DNA of 64,000 nucleotides from Elioraea tepida (GTDB taxonomy: Bacteria; Pseudomonadota; Alphaproteobacteria; Acetobacterales; Acetobacteraceae): positions 310,001 to 374,000 of the forward strand of contig NZ_CP076448.1 of assembly GCF_019203965.1 (NCBI RefSeq), read 5' to 3'. The notes beneath the pieces are model-generated. The model did no database searches. It was given only the letters and a program-made list of their open reading frames with translations, and was not told the DNA's origin. Shown one piece after another: positions 53,830-61,823 of this stretch. Position numbers and translations under genes: made by a program. Every line of letters begins with the position of its first letter. Positions within the stretch are counted from its first letter, which is position 1.

Positions 53830-55334
53830 GCCGTGTCCGCGTCGATCTCGGCCTCGATGTCGGCAGCCGTGACCGGCAGGTTGCCGACGCGGCCGACCTG
53901 GCAGGCGGCGGCGAGCGCGCCGATATAGGAGGCGCGCCAGATATCCGCGCCCGCAGCGAGCGCCAGGGCGGTCGCGGTGAACAGGCTGTCGCCGGCGCCG
54001 GCGGGGTCTTTGGGGGCGGTATTGAACGCGGGCAGCCGATCGTCCATCAGCGCGCCGTCTGATCCGTTTGGCGCATGCACCAGCATCCCATCGGCGCCGA
54101 GCGTCACCACCACGTTGCGGGCCCCGCACGCTGCGCGCAGCCGGTTGGCCAGCACCGTTAGCCCGCTCTCGAAGTCACGCAGCGCGAGCCGTGCCTCGCG
54201 CTCGGTCGGGGTGATCAGCGTCATGCCTCGGAAGCGCGAGATGTCCGAGAGCTGCGAGGAGGCTTGGCTGTCGGCAGCCATCATGATGCCGCGCTCGGAC
54301 GCCAGCTCCACCACGGCATCGACCAGCGGTTGCGGCAAGCACCCGTAGTTGAAGTCCGAGAACAGCAGCAGGTCAGTGTGTGGCAGGGCCTGCTCGATCC
54401 GGTCAAGCACCTGCGACCTGATGTCTGCGTCGATCGCGTGTTGACGCAGGTGGTTCACGCGCAGGAGCGTCTTGCCCGCGGCACGGTAGCGCTGCTTGTG
54501 TGTGGTCGGGCGGGTCTCGTCAACCAGAAACTCAGTCGCCACGCCATGCCGGGCGAGAGCTGAGCGTGCGAAGCCGGCCTGATCATCCCGTCCCGCCACC
54601 GTGATGTAACGCACCTCGGCGCCAAGCCCGCGTGCGTGTGCCGCCACGATCGCTGCGCCGCCAACGAAGGTCTTGTGGTCGATGGGCGTGACGACGATCG
54701 TCGGATCCTCCTGTGACATGCCGAGCGCGTCGCAGTCGATGTAGGTATCAACGATGAGGTCGCCGACGACCAGCACGCGGATCCCGCGCATGTGGGGAAG
54801 CACGGCCTTCAGACCCTCGATTGTGAAGCCGTGGCGGCGTGGGAAATCCTTCGGCTTGATCAACGTCCAGAACGGCCCGCTTGTATACTCGCGCTGGAGG
54901 AGGTCGAGCGAGGCGAAGCGCACCTCGCCCGAACTGAACAGCAGCCGACCGCCGTAGGCCTCAACTGCGGCGAGCTCCGGATTGTGGCGCTCGGCATGCT
55001 CGCGCCCTTTCACGACGATGTCGGGCTTGAGCTCGGCGATGAAGCACTCCGGCGGCTCCCTCAGCGCGAAGGCGTAATCGACGATGCCGAGCGACTGGAT
55101 GCCTTCAAGACGCAGCGCCAGCGGCACCGCGACTCCGGGTGTGGAGTCCGGGTTGACGCCGACAACCAGGAACTCGCCGGCCTCAGCCGCGAATTTCAGA
55201 AGCCGGAGATGGCCAGGGTGAACGACATTGAAATTGCCAGACACGAACGCCACGCGTCTGCCCGCCGCCAACCGCCGAATCTCGGCAGCCACGCATTCTG
55301 ATCGGGCCACCGGATCGGCGCTCGATGCCCTCAT
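53826..55334 (-). CDS. Cytidylyltransferase-like/PfkB kinase fusion, HldE-like with inverted domain order
   Basis: 502 residues. The N-terminal domain (about 25-150) is a nucleotidyltransferase with FVSGNFNVVHPGHLRLLKF, where HPGH is the HxGH motif, and VVKGREHAERHNPELAAVEA. The C-terminal domain (about 180-495) is a PfkB kinase with VVGDLIVDTYIDCDALGMSQ, GGAAIVAAHARGLGAEV, TPTEREARLAL and the catalytic DPAGAGDSLFTATALAL. HldE has the same two activities, heptose-7-phosphate 1-kinase and heptose-1-phosphate adenylyltransferase, but in the opposite order. It is the first gene of the leftward operon. Confidence 0.85.
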   Translation of the reverse strand: MRASSADPVARSECVAAEIRRLAAGRRVAFVSGNFNVVHPGHLRLLKFAAEAGEFLVVGVNPDSTPGVAVPLALRLEGIQSLGIVDYAFALREPPECFIAELKPDIVVKGREHAERHNPELAAVEAYGGRLLFSSGEVRFASLDLLQREYTSGPFWTLIKPKDFPRRHGFTIEGLKAVLPHMRGIRVLVVGDLIVDTYIDCDALGMSQEDPTIVVTPIDHKTFVGGAAIVAAHARGLGAEVRYITVAGRDDQAGFARSALARHGVATEFLVDETRPTTHKQRYRAAGKTLLRVNHLRQHAIDADIRSQVLDRIEQALPHTDLLLFSDFNYGCLPQPLVDAVVELASERGIMMAADSQASSQLSDISRFRGMTLITPTEREARLALRDFESGLTVLANRLRAACGARNVVVTLGADGMLVHAPNGSDGALMDDRLPAFNTAPKDPAGAGDSLFTATALALAAGADIWRASYIGALAAACQVGRVGNLPVTAADIEAEIDADTA

Positions 55335-55517
55335 CAGGGCCCCCTTTTCCGCGAACGCGCCTTCTGAACAACCCGCCCGTGAGCGTACTCTCTCCCAGAT
55401 GTTTACGGCCTATAGGCGGGATCGACTTCCGGCGCAACACGATCGCGCAGCCGCTCTGGCGGGTGGGACCGGCCGCTCCTGCCCAGCAGGTGGCGCCGAC
55501 GCAGCACCGCCTGCTGT

Positions 55518-55545
55518 TTGTCTCACCTCGGGCCTCTGCTAAAAT
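55518..55545 (+). promoter_or_regulatory. Predicted sigma-70-like promoter of the rightward operon
   Basis: TTGTCT at 55518-55523 and TAAAAT at 55540-55545 are separated by 16 bases, in the 268-base space between the two divergent operons. Transcription would start near 55552, leaving an untranslated leader before the methyltransferase ATG at 55603. This favours that start over the ATG at 55552. No equally clear promoter is seen for the leftward operon. Confidence 0.4.
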
Positions 55546-55602
55546 AATGGGATGCAGTGTTTTGTTGCGGGATCGAGAGAAATCGAGGATCGAGCGCGGT
55601 TC

Positions 55603-56286
55603 ATGGACAAGCCGGAAACCAAAGAAAAGCAATACGATTTACTCTTCGAGGTTAAGGAGAAGCACGGGATCGCGCGCTTCGGGCTGATGGCGAATGAGTC
55701 CTGGAACCAGGATCCGCGGCGTACCGTCTTCACCCTCGCGCGGTATAAATTTGTGTCGAAAATGCTGGCGGGGCGCAAGAAGGTGCTGGAGATCGGCTGC
55801 GCCGACGCCTTCGGCACGCGCATCGTGCAGCAGAGCGTCGGCCACGTAACGGCGGTGGATTTCGACCCCGTCTTTGTCGCCGACGCGCTGGAGCGGATGA
55901 ATCCGCACTGGCCGTTCGAGGTCTTCGTGCATGACCTCCTTGCCGGTCCCGTGCCCGGCCGCTACGATGCCCTGTATGCGCTCGACGTGCTGGAGCACAT
56001 CGCTCCTGATCGCGAAGATCTATTCCTCCGCAACGCCGTTGCCGCGCTCGAGCCGACGGGGGTCGCGATCTTCGGCATGCCGTCGCTCGAGTCCCAGGCG
56101 TATGCCTCCCCGCAAAGCAAGGCCGGCCACGTCAACTGCAAGACCGGCGAGGCGCTGAAGGAGACGCTGGAAAAGTATTTCCACACCGTCTTCGTCTTCT
56201 CGATGAATGACGAGGTCGTTCACACTGGCTACTTCCGGATGGCGCATTACCTCATTGGCGTGTGCAGCCATCTCAGATCGGCGTGA
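55603..56286 (+). CDS. Class I SAM-dependent methyltransferase, first gene of the rightward operon
   Basis: 227 residues from the ATG at 55603; an ATG at 55552 would add 17. MDKPETKEKQYDLLFEVKEK, then FGLMANESW, precedes motif I KVLEIGCADAFGTRIVQQS and VTAVDFDPVFV. ALYALDVLEHIAPDREDLFL is the motif II region. This family is frequent in lipopolysaccharide and S-layer sugar clusters. It overlaps the RmlD-like gene by four bases (GTGA). Confidence 0.82.
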   Translation: MDKPETKEKQYDLLFEVKEKHGIARFGLMANESWNQDPRRTVFTLARYKFVSKMLAGRKKVLEIGCADAFGTRIVQQSVGHVTAVDFDPVFVADALERMNPHWPFEVFVHDLLAGPVPGRYDALYALDVLEHIAPDREDLFLRNAVAALEPTGVAIFGMPSLESQAYASPQSKAGHVNCKTGEALKETLEKYFHTVFVFSMNDEVVHTGYFRMAHYLIGVCSHLRSA

Positions 56287-57176
56287 CGAAGGCTCTCGTC
56301 CTCGGCGGGTCTGGATTCGTCGGACGCGCGCTGTTGACCGCTCTTGGGTCCGACGCCGTCGGCGCGCATCACTCGCGTCCCTGGCCCGGCTCGATCCCTT
56401 TTGACGCCACGCGCGATGACCTGGCCGCGCTGCTCGACCGCGCCGGCGAGGGCATCAGCCGGCTTTACCTGTTGCATGGCGCAGCCAACCCAGAGATCTG
56501 CGCCCAGGATCCGGTCGGCACCGCCGCCATAAACGTCGTCAGCGTCAAGCGTATGGTTGCCGATGCTGTGGCCCGCGGTATCTTGCCAATATTCGTCTCA
56601 AGCGACTATGTCCATGACGGGACGCGCGGCGGCCGCACGGAAGTTGAGCCACTCACACCGATTACCGAATACGGGCGGCAGAAGGCCGAGGTCGAAGAAT
56701 GGATGGCAAGCCTCGACCGGCCCTGGCTCGTCGCCCGGCTGTCGAAGGTCGTGAGCGAGGCGGAGTGTGCGCACAGCGTGCTCGGACAGCTCGTCCCGCA
56801 GATCCGCGGCGGTGCCACGCTGCGTATGGCGACCGACCAGATCTTCTCCCCCGCTCATGTCGACGACGTGGCCCGCGCGCTGGCGGAACTGCCGCTGCGC
56901 GGTGCGCGCGGCGTGGTGAACGTGGCTGGCCCCGTGGCCTGGAGCCGGTACGACCTCACCGCCTGCCTGCTCGCCGCGATCCGCCGCCGCGATCCGACCG
57001 TGACGGCGACCCTTGTGCCCTGCAGCCTACGTGACATTCCCTTCCGCGAGCAGCGGCCGCTCAACACCTCGCTCGATACCACGAAGCTGCATTCGCTGCT
57101 GCCCTGGCGCTTCCGGCCGATGGAGGAGGTGTGCGAGCGCATCGCCGAAGCCGCCTTCGGTCCGACCCGCGAGTAG
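56283..57176 (+). CDS. RmlD-like NAD(P)-dependent sugar reductase
   Basis: 297 residues from a GTG at 56283. KALVLGGSGFVGRALLTALG is the nucleotide loop, LYLLHGAANPEICAQDP follows, and the catalytic YGRQKAEVEEW holds an intact YxxxK. FVSSDYVHDGTRGGRTEVEP and MATDQIFSPAHVDDVARAL resemble RmlD, the dTDP-4-dehydrorhamnose reductase, and its relatives. It is likely to finish a deoxysugar or set its stereochemistry. The stop is TAG; the next gene starts eight bases later. Confidence 0.85.
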   Translation: MTKALVLGGSGFVGRALLTALGSDAVGAHHSRPWPGSIPFDATRDDLAALLDRAGEGISRLYLLHGAANPEICAQDPVGTAAINVVSVKRMVADAVARGILPIFVSSDYVHDGTRGGRTEVEPLTPITEYGRQKAEVEEWMASLDRPWLVARLSKVVSEAECAHSVLGQLVPQIRGGATLRMATDQIFSPAHVDDVARALAELPLRGARGVVNVAGPVAWSRYDLTACLLAAIRRRDPTVTATLVPCSLRDIPFREQRPLNTSLDTTKLHSLLPWRFRPMEEVCERIAEAAFGPTRE

Positions 57177-57184
57177 CAGCGACG

Positions 57185-58201
57185 ATGGCGACCGTCGGTG
57201 TGGTCCTGCCGAATTACAACCACGCGGCCCTGTTGCCGGAAGCGATCGCCGCGCTCCAAGCGCAAACGAGGCCCTTCGACGAGTTCGTCGTTGTGGATGA
57301 CGGCTCCACCGACGACAGCGTCGCCGTCATCGAACGGCTGGCAGCGGCCGATCCGCGCATCCGGCTGATCCGGCACGAACGCAATCGGGGCGCGGTCGCC
57401 GCCATGAACACCGGCGTCGCGGCCGCGACGGCCGATTACGTGCATTTCGCGGCCGCCGATGACCGCTTTTCGCGCGAGCTTGTGGCGACGCTGCTGCCCC
57501 GTCTCGAGGCGCACCCTGGGGCGGCCTTCGCCTGCGCCGAGGTGACGCTGACCGATCGCACCACCGGCCGCCCGATCGGGCTGCGCCCGGCGGTCCGCCC
57601 CGCCCATCGCGCACGGTACTTCACGCCGGCAGAGAGTGCCGCGCTGCTTACGCGGATGGACAATTTCGTCGTCACGCCGGCCGCGCTGTTCCGGCGCGCG
57701 CTGATTGCCACGATGGGCGGCTTCGATGCGCGGCTCGGGCCGTTCACTGATGGACATCTGGTCCGCCGCCTCGCGCTGCATCACGGGTTCTGCTTCGCGC
57801 CGCGCGTGCTCGTAGAATGGCGCGTGGACGATCGCGGCTATTCCCGCGCTGTCGCGCGCGATCCCGGCCGCGCACTCGATCTCTTGCGTCGAGTCCTCGA
57901 GGCCTTCGCCGAGGACCCGGTGTTTCCATCCTGGTATCCGCCGCTGTTCGAGCGCCGCTACCGGTTCGCCGTCGCGCGGCTTGCCGTGCAGGCGGAGCCC
58001 GTCGATTTCCCGACCCTGGAGAGGATCCTGGAGCCGGGCGGTGTCTGGCTTGGGCCGGTGCGGCGCCTGCCCGCGCCGCTCCTGCGCCCCGCGTTGCTCA
58101 CCGCGCTGACGCTGCTCTTCCGCCCCACCTCGCTCCGCGGCCTGCTGGGCACCGCTCTCGCGCGCCGCTTCGGCCATCCCGCCACGGAGCCCGCTGGATG
58201 A
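57185..58201 (+). CDS. Family 2 glycosyltransferase
   Basis: 338 residues. The GT-A fold starts MATVGVVLPNYNHAALLPEA and FVVVDDGSTDDSVAVIERL, and the metal site lies in YVHFAAADDRFSRELV (DD in place of DxD). GGFDARLGPFTDGHLVRRLA is the acceptor-side motif. The C-terminal part is hydrophobic and Arg/Leu-rich (about 270-338), possibly membrane-associated. It probably adds one sugar residue to the surface polymer. Its stop overlaps the next start (ATGA). Confidence 0.88.
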   Translation: MATVGVVLPNYNHAALLPEAIAALQAQTRPFDEFVVVDDGSTDDSVAVIERLAAADPRIRLIRHERNRGAVAAMNTGVAAATADYVHFAAADDRFSRELVATLLPRLEAHPGAAFACAEVTLTDRTTGRPIGLRPAVRPAHRARYFTPAESAALLTRMDNFVVTPAALFRRALIATMGGFDARLGPFTDGHLVRRLALHHGFCFAPRVLVEWRVDDRGYSRAVARDPGRALDLLRRVLEAFAEDPVFPSWYPPLFERRYRFAVARLAVQAEPVDFPTLERILEPGGVWLGPVRRLPAPLLRPALLTALTLLFRPTSLRGLLGTALARRFGHPATEPAG

Positions 58202-59343
58202 CCCCGATGACCTGCCATGTCTGCGGCGCTGCGCGCCTCGCACCGCTGCCCACCTATGCGTCGATGCCGCGGGTCAGTTCGGATTGCCGGCTCCTCCCCC
58301 CGGGTGGCGCGCTGCACGCCTGCACGGCCTGCGGCACTGCGCAGAAGCTCGCGACCCCCGAGTTCCTGGCCGATCTCAGCGCGATCTATGCCGCCTACGA
58401 CGTGTACTACCAGGGCGGCGGCGCGGAGCAGATCGTGTTCGACGCGGCGGCCGGCGAGAGCGTGCGTCGCTCCATGCTGCTCAGCGGGCGCATCCTTGCC
58501 ACTGGTTTGCTGCCCCCACGCGGCAGCGTCATAGATATCGGCTGCGGCAACGGGGCCTTCCTCCGGGCGTTCGGCCAGCGCCTGCCGGAATGGGATCTCT
58601 ACGGGCTCGAGCTCGACGACCGGAACCTCTCGGTGATGCGTGACATCCCTCGCTTCGCCGGCCTCAAGATCGGCGACGCAACGAAGCTCGAAGGACACTA
58701 CACGCTGATCACGATGATCCACGCCCTCGAACACTTCACCGACCCCTTTTCCGCTCTCGTCGCGTTGCGCGGCAATCTCAGCGCAGATGGCATCGTCTTC
58801 ATCGAGGTGCCGAACCTCGCCGAGAACCCTTTCGACCTCACGATCGCTGACCACGCCACGCATTTCACCCCGGCGACGCTGGAAGCCCTGCTGATTCGCG
58901 CGGGGCTGGAGCCGCTGCACTTCGAGACCGGCTGGGTGAAGAAGGAGATGTCGGTCCTTGCGCGTGCCGCGCGCGGCCCTGTCGCCACACGGCAGAAGGC
59001 CGATCCGCCGGGCCTCGTCGCCACGCAGCTCGCCTGGCTCGACGCCACACTCGCAGCGACGCGGGAAGCCGCCTCGCGCGGCGCGAGCTTTGGGATCTTC
59101 GGCACCTCGATCGCCGCCACCTGGCTCGCCGGCGCGCTCGGCGATCGAATTGCCTTCCATGTGGACGAGGATGCGAACCGCCAGGGCCGCACCTTCTTCG
59201 GCAAGCCGGTGCTTGCGCCCGAGGCAGTGCCTGCCGGGGCCGTGGTCTTCCTCGCCGTCGCGCCCGTGGTCGCCGAGGCGATCGCGCCGCGGCTGCGCCG
59301 TCTCGGGCTCGATCCCGTGCTGCCGCCGCCTCTCGCCACCTGA
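58198..59343 (+). CDS. Sugar C-methyltransferase-type protein with zinc-ribbon head
   Basis: 381 residues. The N-terminal zinc module has CHVCG and CTACGTAQK (about 6-45), as in the C-methyltransferases of deoxysugars. The methyltransferase core includes GSVIDIGCGNGAFLRAFG, and IHALEHFTDPFSALVAL is motif II. The C-terminal domain (about 270-381, FGIFGTSIAATWLAGALG, then FHVDEDANRQGRTFFG) is the second Rossmann-like part of this family. It would methylate carbon or oxygen of a keto-sugar intermediate. Confidence 0.87.
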   Translation: MTPMTCHVCGAARLAPLPTYASMPRVSSDCRLLPPGGALHACTACGTAQKLATPEFLADLSAIYAAYDVYYQGGGAEQIVFDAAAGESVRRSMLLSGRILATGLLPPRGSVIDIGCGNGAFLRAFGQRLPEWDLYGLELDDRNLSVMRDIPRFAGLKIGDATKLEGHYTLITMIHALEHFTDPFSALVALRGNLSADGIVFIEVPNLAENPFDLTIADHATHFTPATLEALLIRAGLEPLHFETGWVKKEMSVLARAARGPVATRQKADPPGLVATQLAWLDATLAATREAASRGASFGIFGTSIAATWLAGALGDRIAFHVDEDANRQGRTFFGKPVLAPEAVPAGAVVFLAVAPVVAEAIAPRLRRLGLDPVLPPPLAT

Positions 59344-59358
59344 ACCCCGGAGGTTGCC

Positions 59359-60249
59359 ATGCTCGGCCTGCTGAAGAAGAAGCTGCGTGAGGCGGTGGAC
59401 CGCCGCGTTATGCATCTCATGACTCAGCATGTGGACCGTCTGGTGGGCCGTCTGGTGCGGCAGCAGATGGCAGACGAGCTGGAAAGCCTTCGCGGTGGCC
59501 TCGCGGTCGATGATCCGCGCTATGTCGGCTCGCAGGGCTGGACGGGGTACGGCGACCCCTTCGCCTTTCATACTGCCGCCGCCGCCTCCGCCCTCGCGGA
59601 GGGAGTCGCCGCCTGCTACGGCTTCGACGTGGATGGCCACATCGCCGAATTCGGCACGATGACGGGTGCGACTGCCCGCGGCCTCGCCCGCGCGATGGCC
59701 TCCTGCGACACGCACCTCGCCCATGCCGTGCAGGTCTATGGCAGCCCGCGACGGGAGCTGCACCTGTTCGACAGTTTCGAGGGCTTGCCCGCCGCCGACA
59801 ATCCCGTGGATGCCGCGAGCCCGCATGTCCAAGACGGCATCTGGCCGCCCGGCTCCTGCCGCGGCCTCACGCCCGAGCAGCTTTTCGCCGTCGTGACCGA
59901 GTATCTCGCCGAGGACCGCGTGCGCATCTTCCCGGGCTGGTTCGCCGACACGGTTCCCGCTCTGCCGGCGGAGACCCGATACGCGCTGATCCACGTCGAT
60001 GCCGATCTGTACGTCTCGGCCATGGATGTTCTGGGCAATCTGTTTGCGCGGGGCATGGTCACCAAAGGTGCCTACATCTATTTCGACGACTGGTCCTGCA
60101 ATCGCGCCGACCCTGCGTTCGGTGAGCGCCGGGCCTGGCGAGAGTGTGTGGAACGATTCAGGATCGAGTATTCCGACCAGGGACCCTACGCCCTGTTCTG
60201 CCGCCGCTTTACCGTGCACGACTACCAACCGGAGACTGCGACGGGATGA
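59359..60249 (+). CDS. TylF/MycF-type macrocin O-methyltransferase-like protein
   Basis: 296 residues. The SAM region IAEFGTMTGATARGLARAM and LHLFDSFEGLPAADNP match TylF/MycF sugar O-methyltransferases, and the metal-binding acids lie in ALIHVDADLYVSAMDVL and IYFDDWSCNR. The N-terminus is helical and Arg-rich (LREAVDRRVMHLMTQHVDRL). It likely methylates a sugar hydroxyl on the glycan. The stop overlaps the next gene's ATG (ATGA at 60246). Confidence 0.87.
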   Translation: MLGLLKKKLREAVDRRVMHLMTQHVDRLVGRLVRQQMADELESLRGGLAVDDPRYVGSQGWTGYGDPFAFHTAAAASALAEGVAACYGFDVDGHIAEFGTMTGATARGLARAMASCDTHLAHAVQVYGSPRRELHLFDSFEGLPAADNPVDAASPHVQDGIWPPGSCRGLTPEQLFAVVTEYLAEDRVRIFPGWFADTVPALPAETRYALIHVDADLYVSAMDVLGNLFARGMVTKGAYIYFDDWSCNRADPAFGERRAWRECVERFRIEYSDQGPYALFCRRFTVHDYQPETATG

Positions 60250-61823
60250 TCTGGAACCCCAGGAAACGCTGGCGCGCGGAGCTGGGGCGCCTCCGGGCAG
60301 AGGCGGCACGCCTCCAGGCCGAGCGCGATGGCTTCGAGCGCGCCTACCTCGCCGTCTCCGCCGAGCGCGATGCGGCGCGCGCCTAGGCGGCGACCCTGCG
60401 CGCCGAGAGGGATCAGGCACTGGCAGCGGGCCAGCAGGTGCCCGCCCCTCTGCCAGACATGCGTGGCGCGACGATCCTTTACGGCCACGCGTCGCATTTG
60501 GAGGAGATCTCGGCTCTGGCCCGCGCTTCCGGCCATCGCCTCATCTACGCATCGGCCCCGCACCACTCGGACCGGCCCCCAGCCGCCATGCCGGTTATGC
60601 CGCTGGAGAGGGTGGCGTGGGGCGCGGCCGCGACGGTGATCGCGCTCGACGCTCCGGAACGAGGTGAGGATGGCGGCTTTGTGGCGAATCTCGCGCGGCT
60701 CGCTCCGCTCGTGCCGGAACGCGTTCCGATCCTGCATCCGGCAGCGCTCGCCTTCGCTCCGGGAACCTTGGCACGGGACCATTGGGCCCTTACTGGTTTT
60801 CCCGGTTCTCGCAACATCCTCGTCCAGGCCGTGCTGCGCGCCTTGCACGGCGATGATGATGAGCCGGCGGGTCTTGCCAGGCATCTCGGCGACGCGCAGG
60901 CGCTTTCGTTGCGCCGAGTGGTGGAGAGGACCTTCGGTGCGCTGCCGGGCTTCTCCTACCACATATGGCCAGGCTTGGCGGCGCCGCATCGCGCCTGGGT
61001 CGTAGTGTTCTCGGATCATGGCTGGTTCGTGCTCGACGGTCTGCCCTATGCGGGATTTCTGGAGAGGGCGGAGGGCACGCATGCAGATTGGACACCGGCC
61101 AACCAAGCGTTTCTGGAAGCGCTCGGCTATCGCTGCTTCTGCGTGGTGCGCCATCCGCTCAATGCCATTCGGTTAGTGCTTGCAAAGCTCGGCCGCAGCG
61201 GGCAGGCCGGGCTGGCCGGCGGGCAGATATTGGAGCGCGCCGCCTCGCGCCACCGCTCCGCGATTGAGGCGGCGCTGCGGCCCGATGCGGGGCTCGAGCT
61301 GATCCGCTTCGAGACGGCGCTCGCCGATCCTGTCGCGGAGATTGTCCGGCTTGGTGCGCTTCTCGGCCAGAGGGTGTCGTCCGGGCGGGCCGCGGTGCTG
61401 CGCGACGCCCTGCAGTTCCGCGACCTAGTCGGGGGGCCGGCGCCGCATCTGCGCGATCCGCTCCTCGACATGGGGCGCGGGTTTAGCGATGCCGCCCTTG
61501 CCGTGCTGGAACGCTGCGGCACGCGCGCGCTCCCGGACCGGCTTGGCTATGCGTGGCCGGCAGGTGCCGCAGCGCCGGCGCTCGATTTGCCAGAGTTGCA
61601 CGGCGCGGCGCTGCTACATGCGCCGCTCGACCTTCTGGCGGAGGCCGTACGGCAGCCGCCGGAACTGCCCGGCGTCACAGTGTTTGCCGCTACGAAAGCT
61701 ATGCTCGATATGGGGCTTGCGATCGCCGCCGTCTCACTGCTGCCGCGGTTCTGTCGCTCGCTAGGACCCGTGCGGGGGCCGGATGGCGCTCCCGTCAGCG
61801 GAAGCGCGCCAGCGCTCGGCTGA
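60246..61823 (+). pseudogene. Coiled-coil plus sulfotransferase-like protein, interrupted by an in-frame amber codon
   Basis: From the ATG at 60246 the frame gives WNPRKRWRAELGRLRAEAAR, a heptad-rich coiled coil. It stops at a TAG at 60384-60386 (codon 47). The same frame continues without a break as AATLRAERDQALAAGQQ, keeping the coiled-coil pattern, then about 460 residues to 61823. This second part has CFCVVRHPLNAIRLVLAKL and LELIRFETALADPVAEIVRL, like the 3'-phosphate-binding and C-terminal parts of sulfotransferases; an N-terminal PAPS loop is not visible. Either a nonsense mutation or a real second start (GTG at 60438) is possible. Confidence 0.65.

Noticed and set aside
60384-60386. 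TAG as pyrrolysine or general amber recoding
   Set aside because: TAG ends several normal genes here, and no pyl genes are seen. Random nonsense mutation or error is simpler.
57958-60420. Long leftward open frame opposite the glycosyltransferase and methyltransferase genes
   Set aside because: Composition and position match an antisense shadow, and the + strand genes carry clear motifs and overlapping starts.
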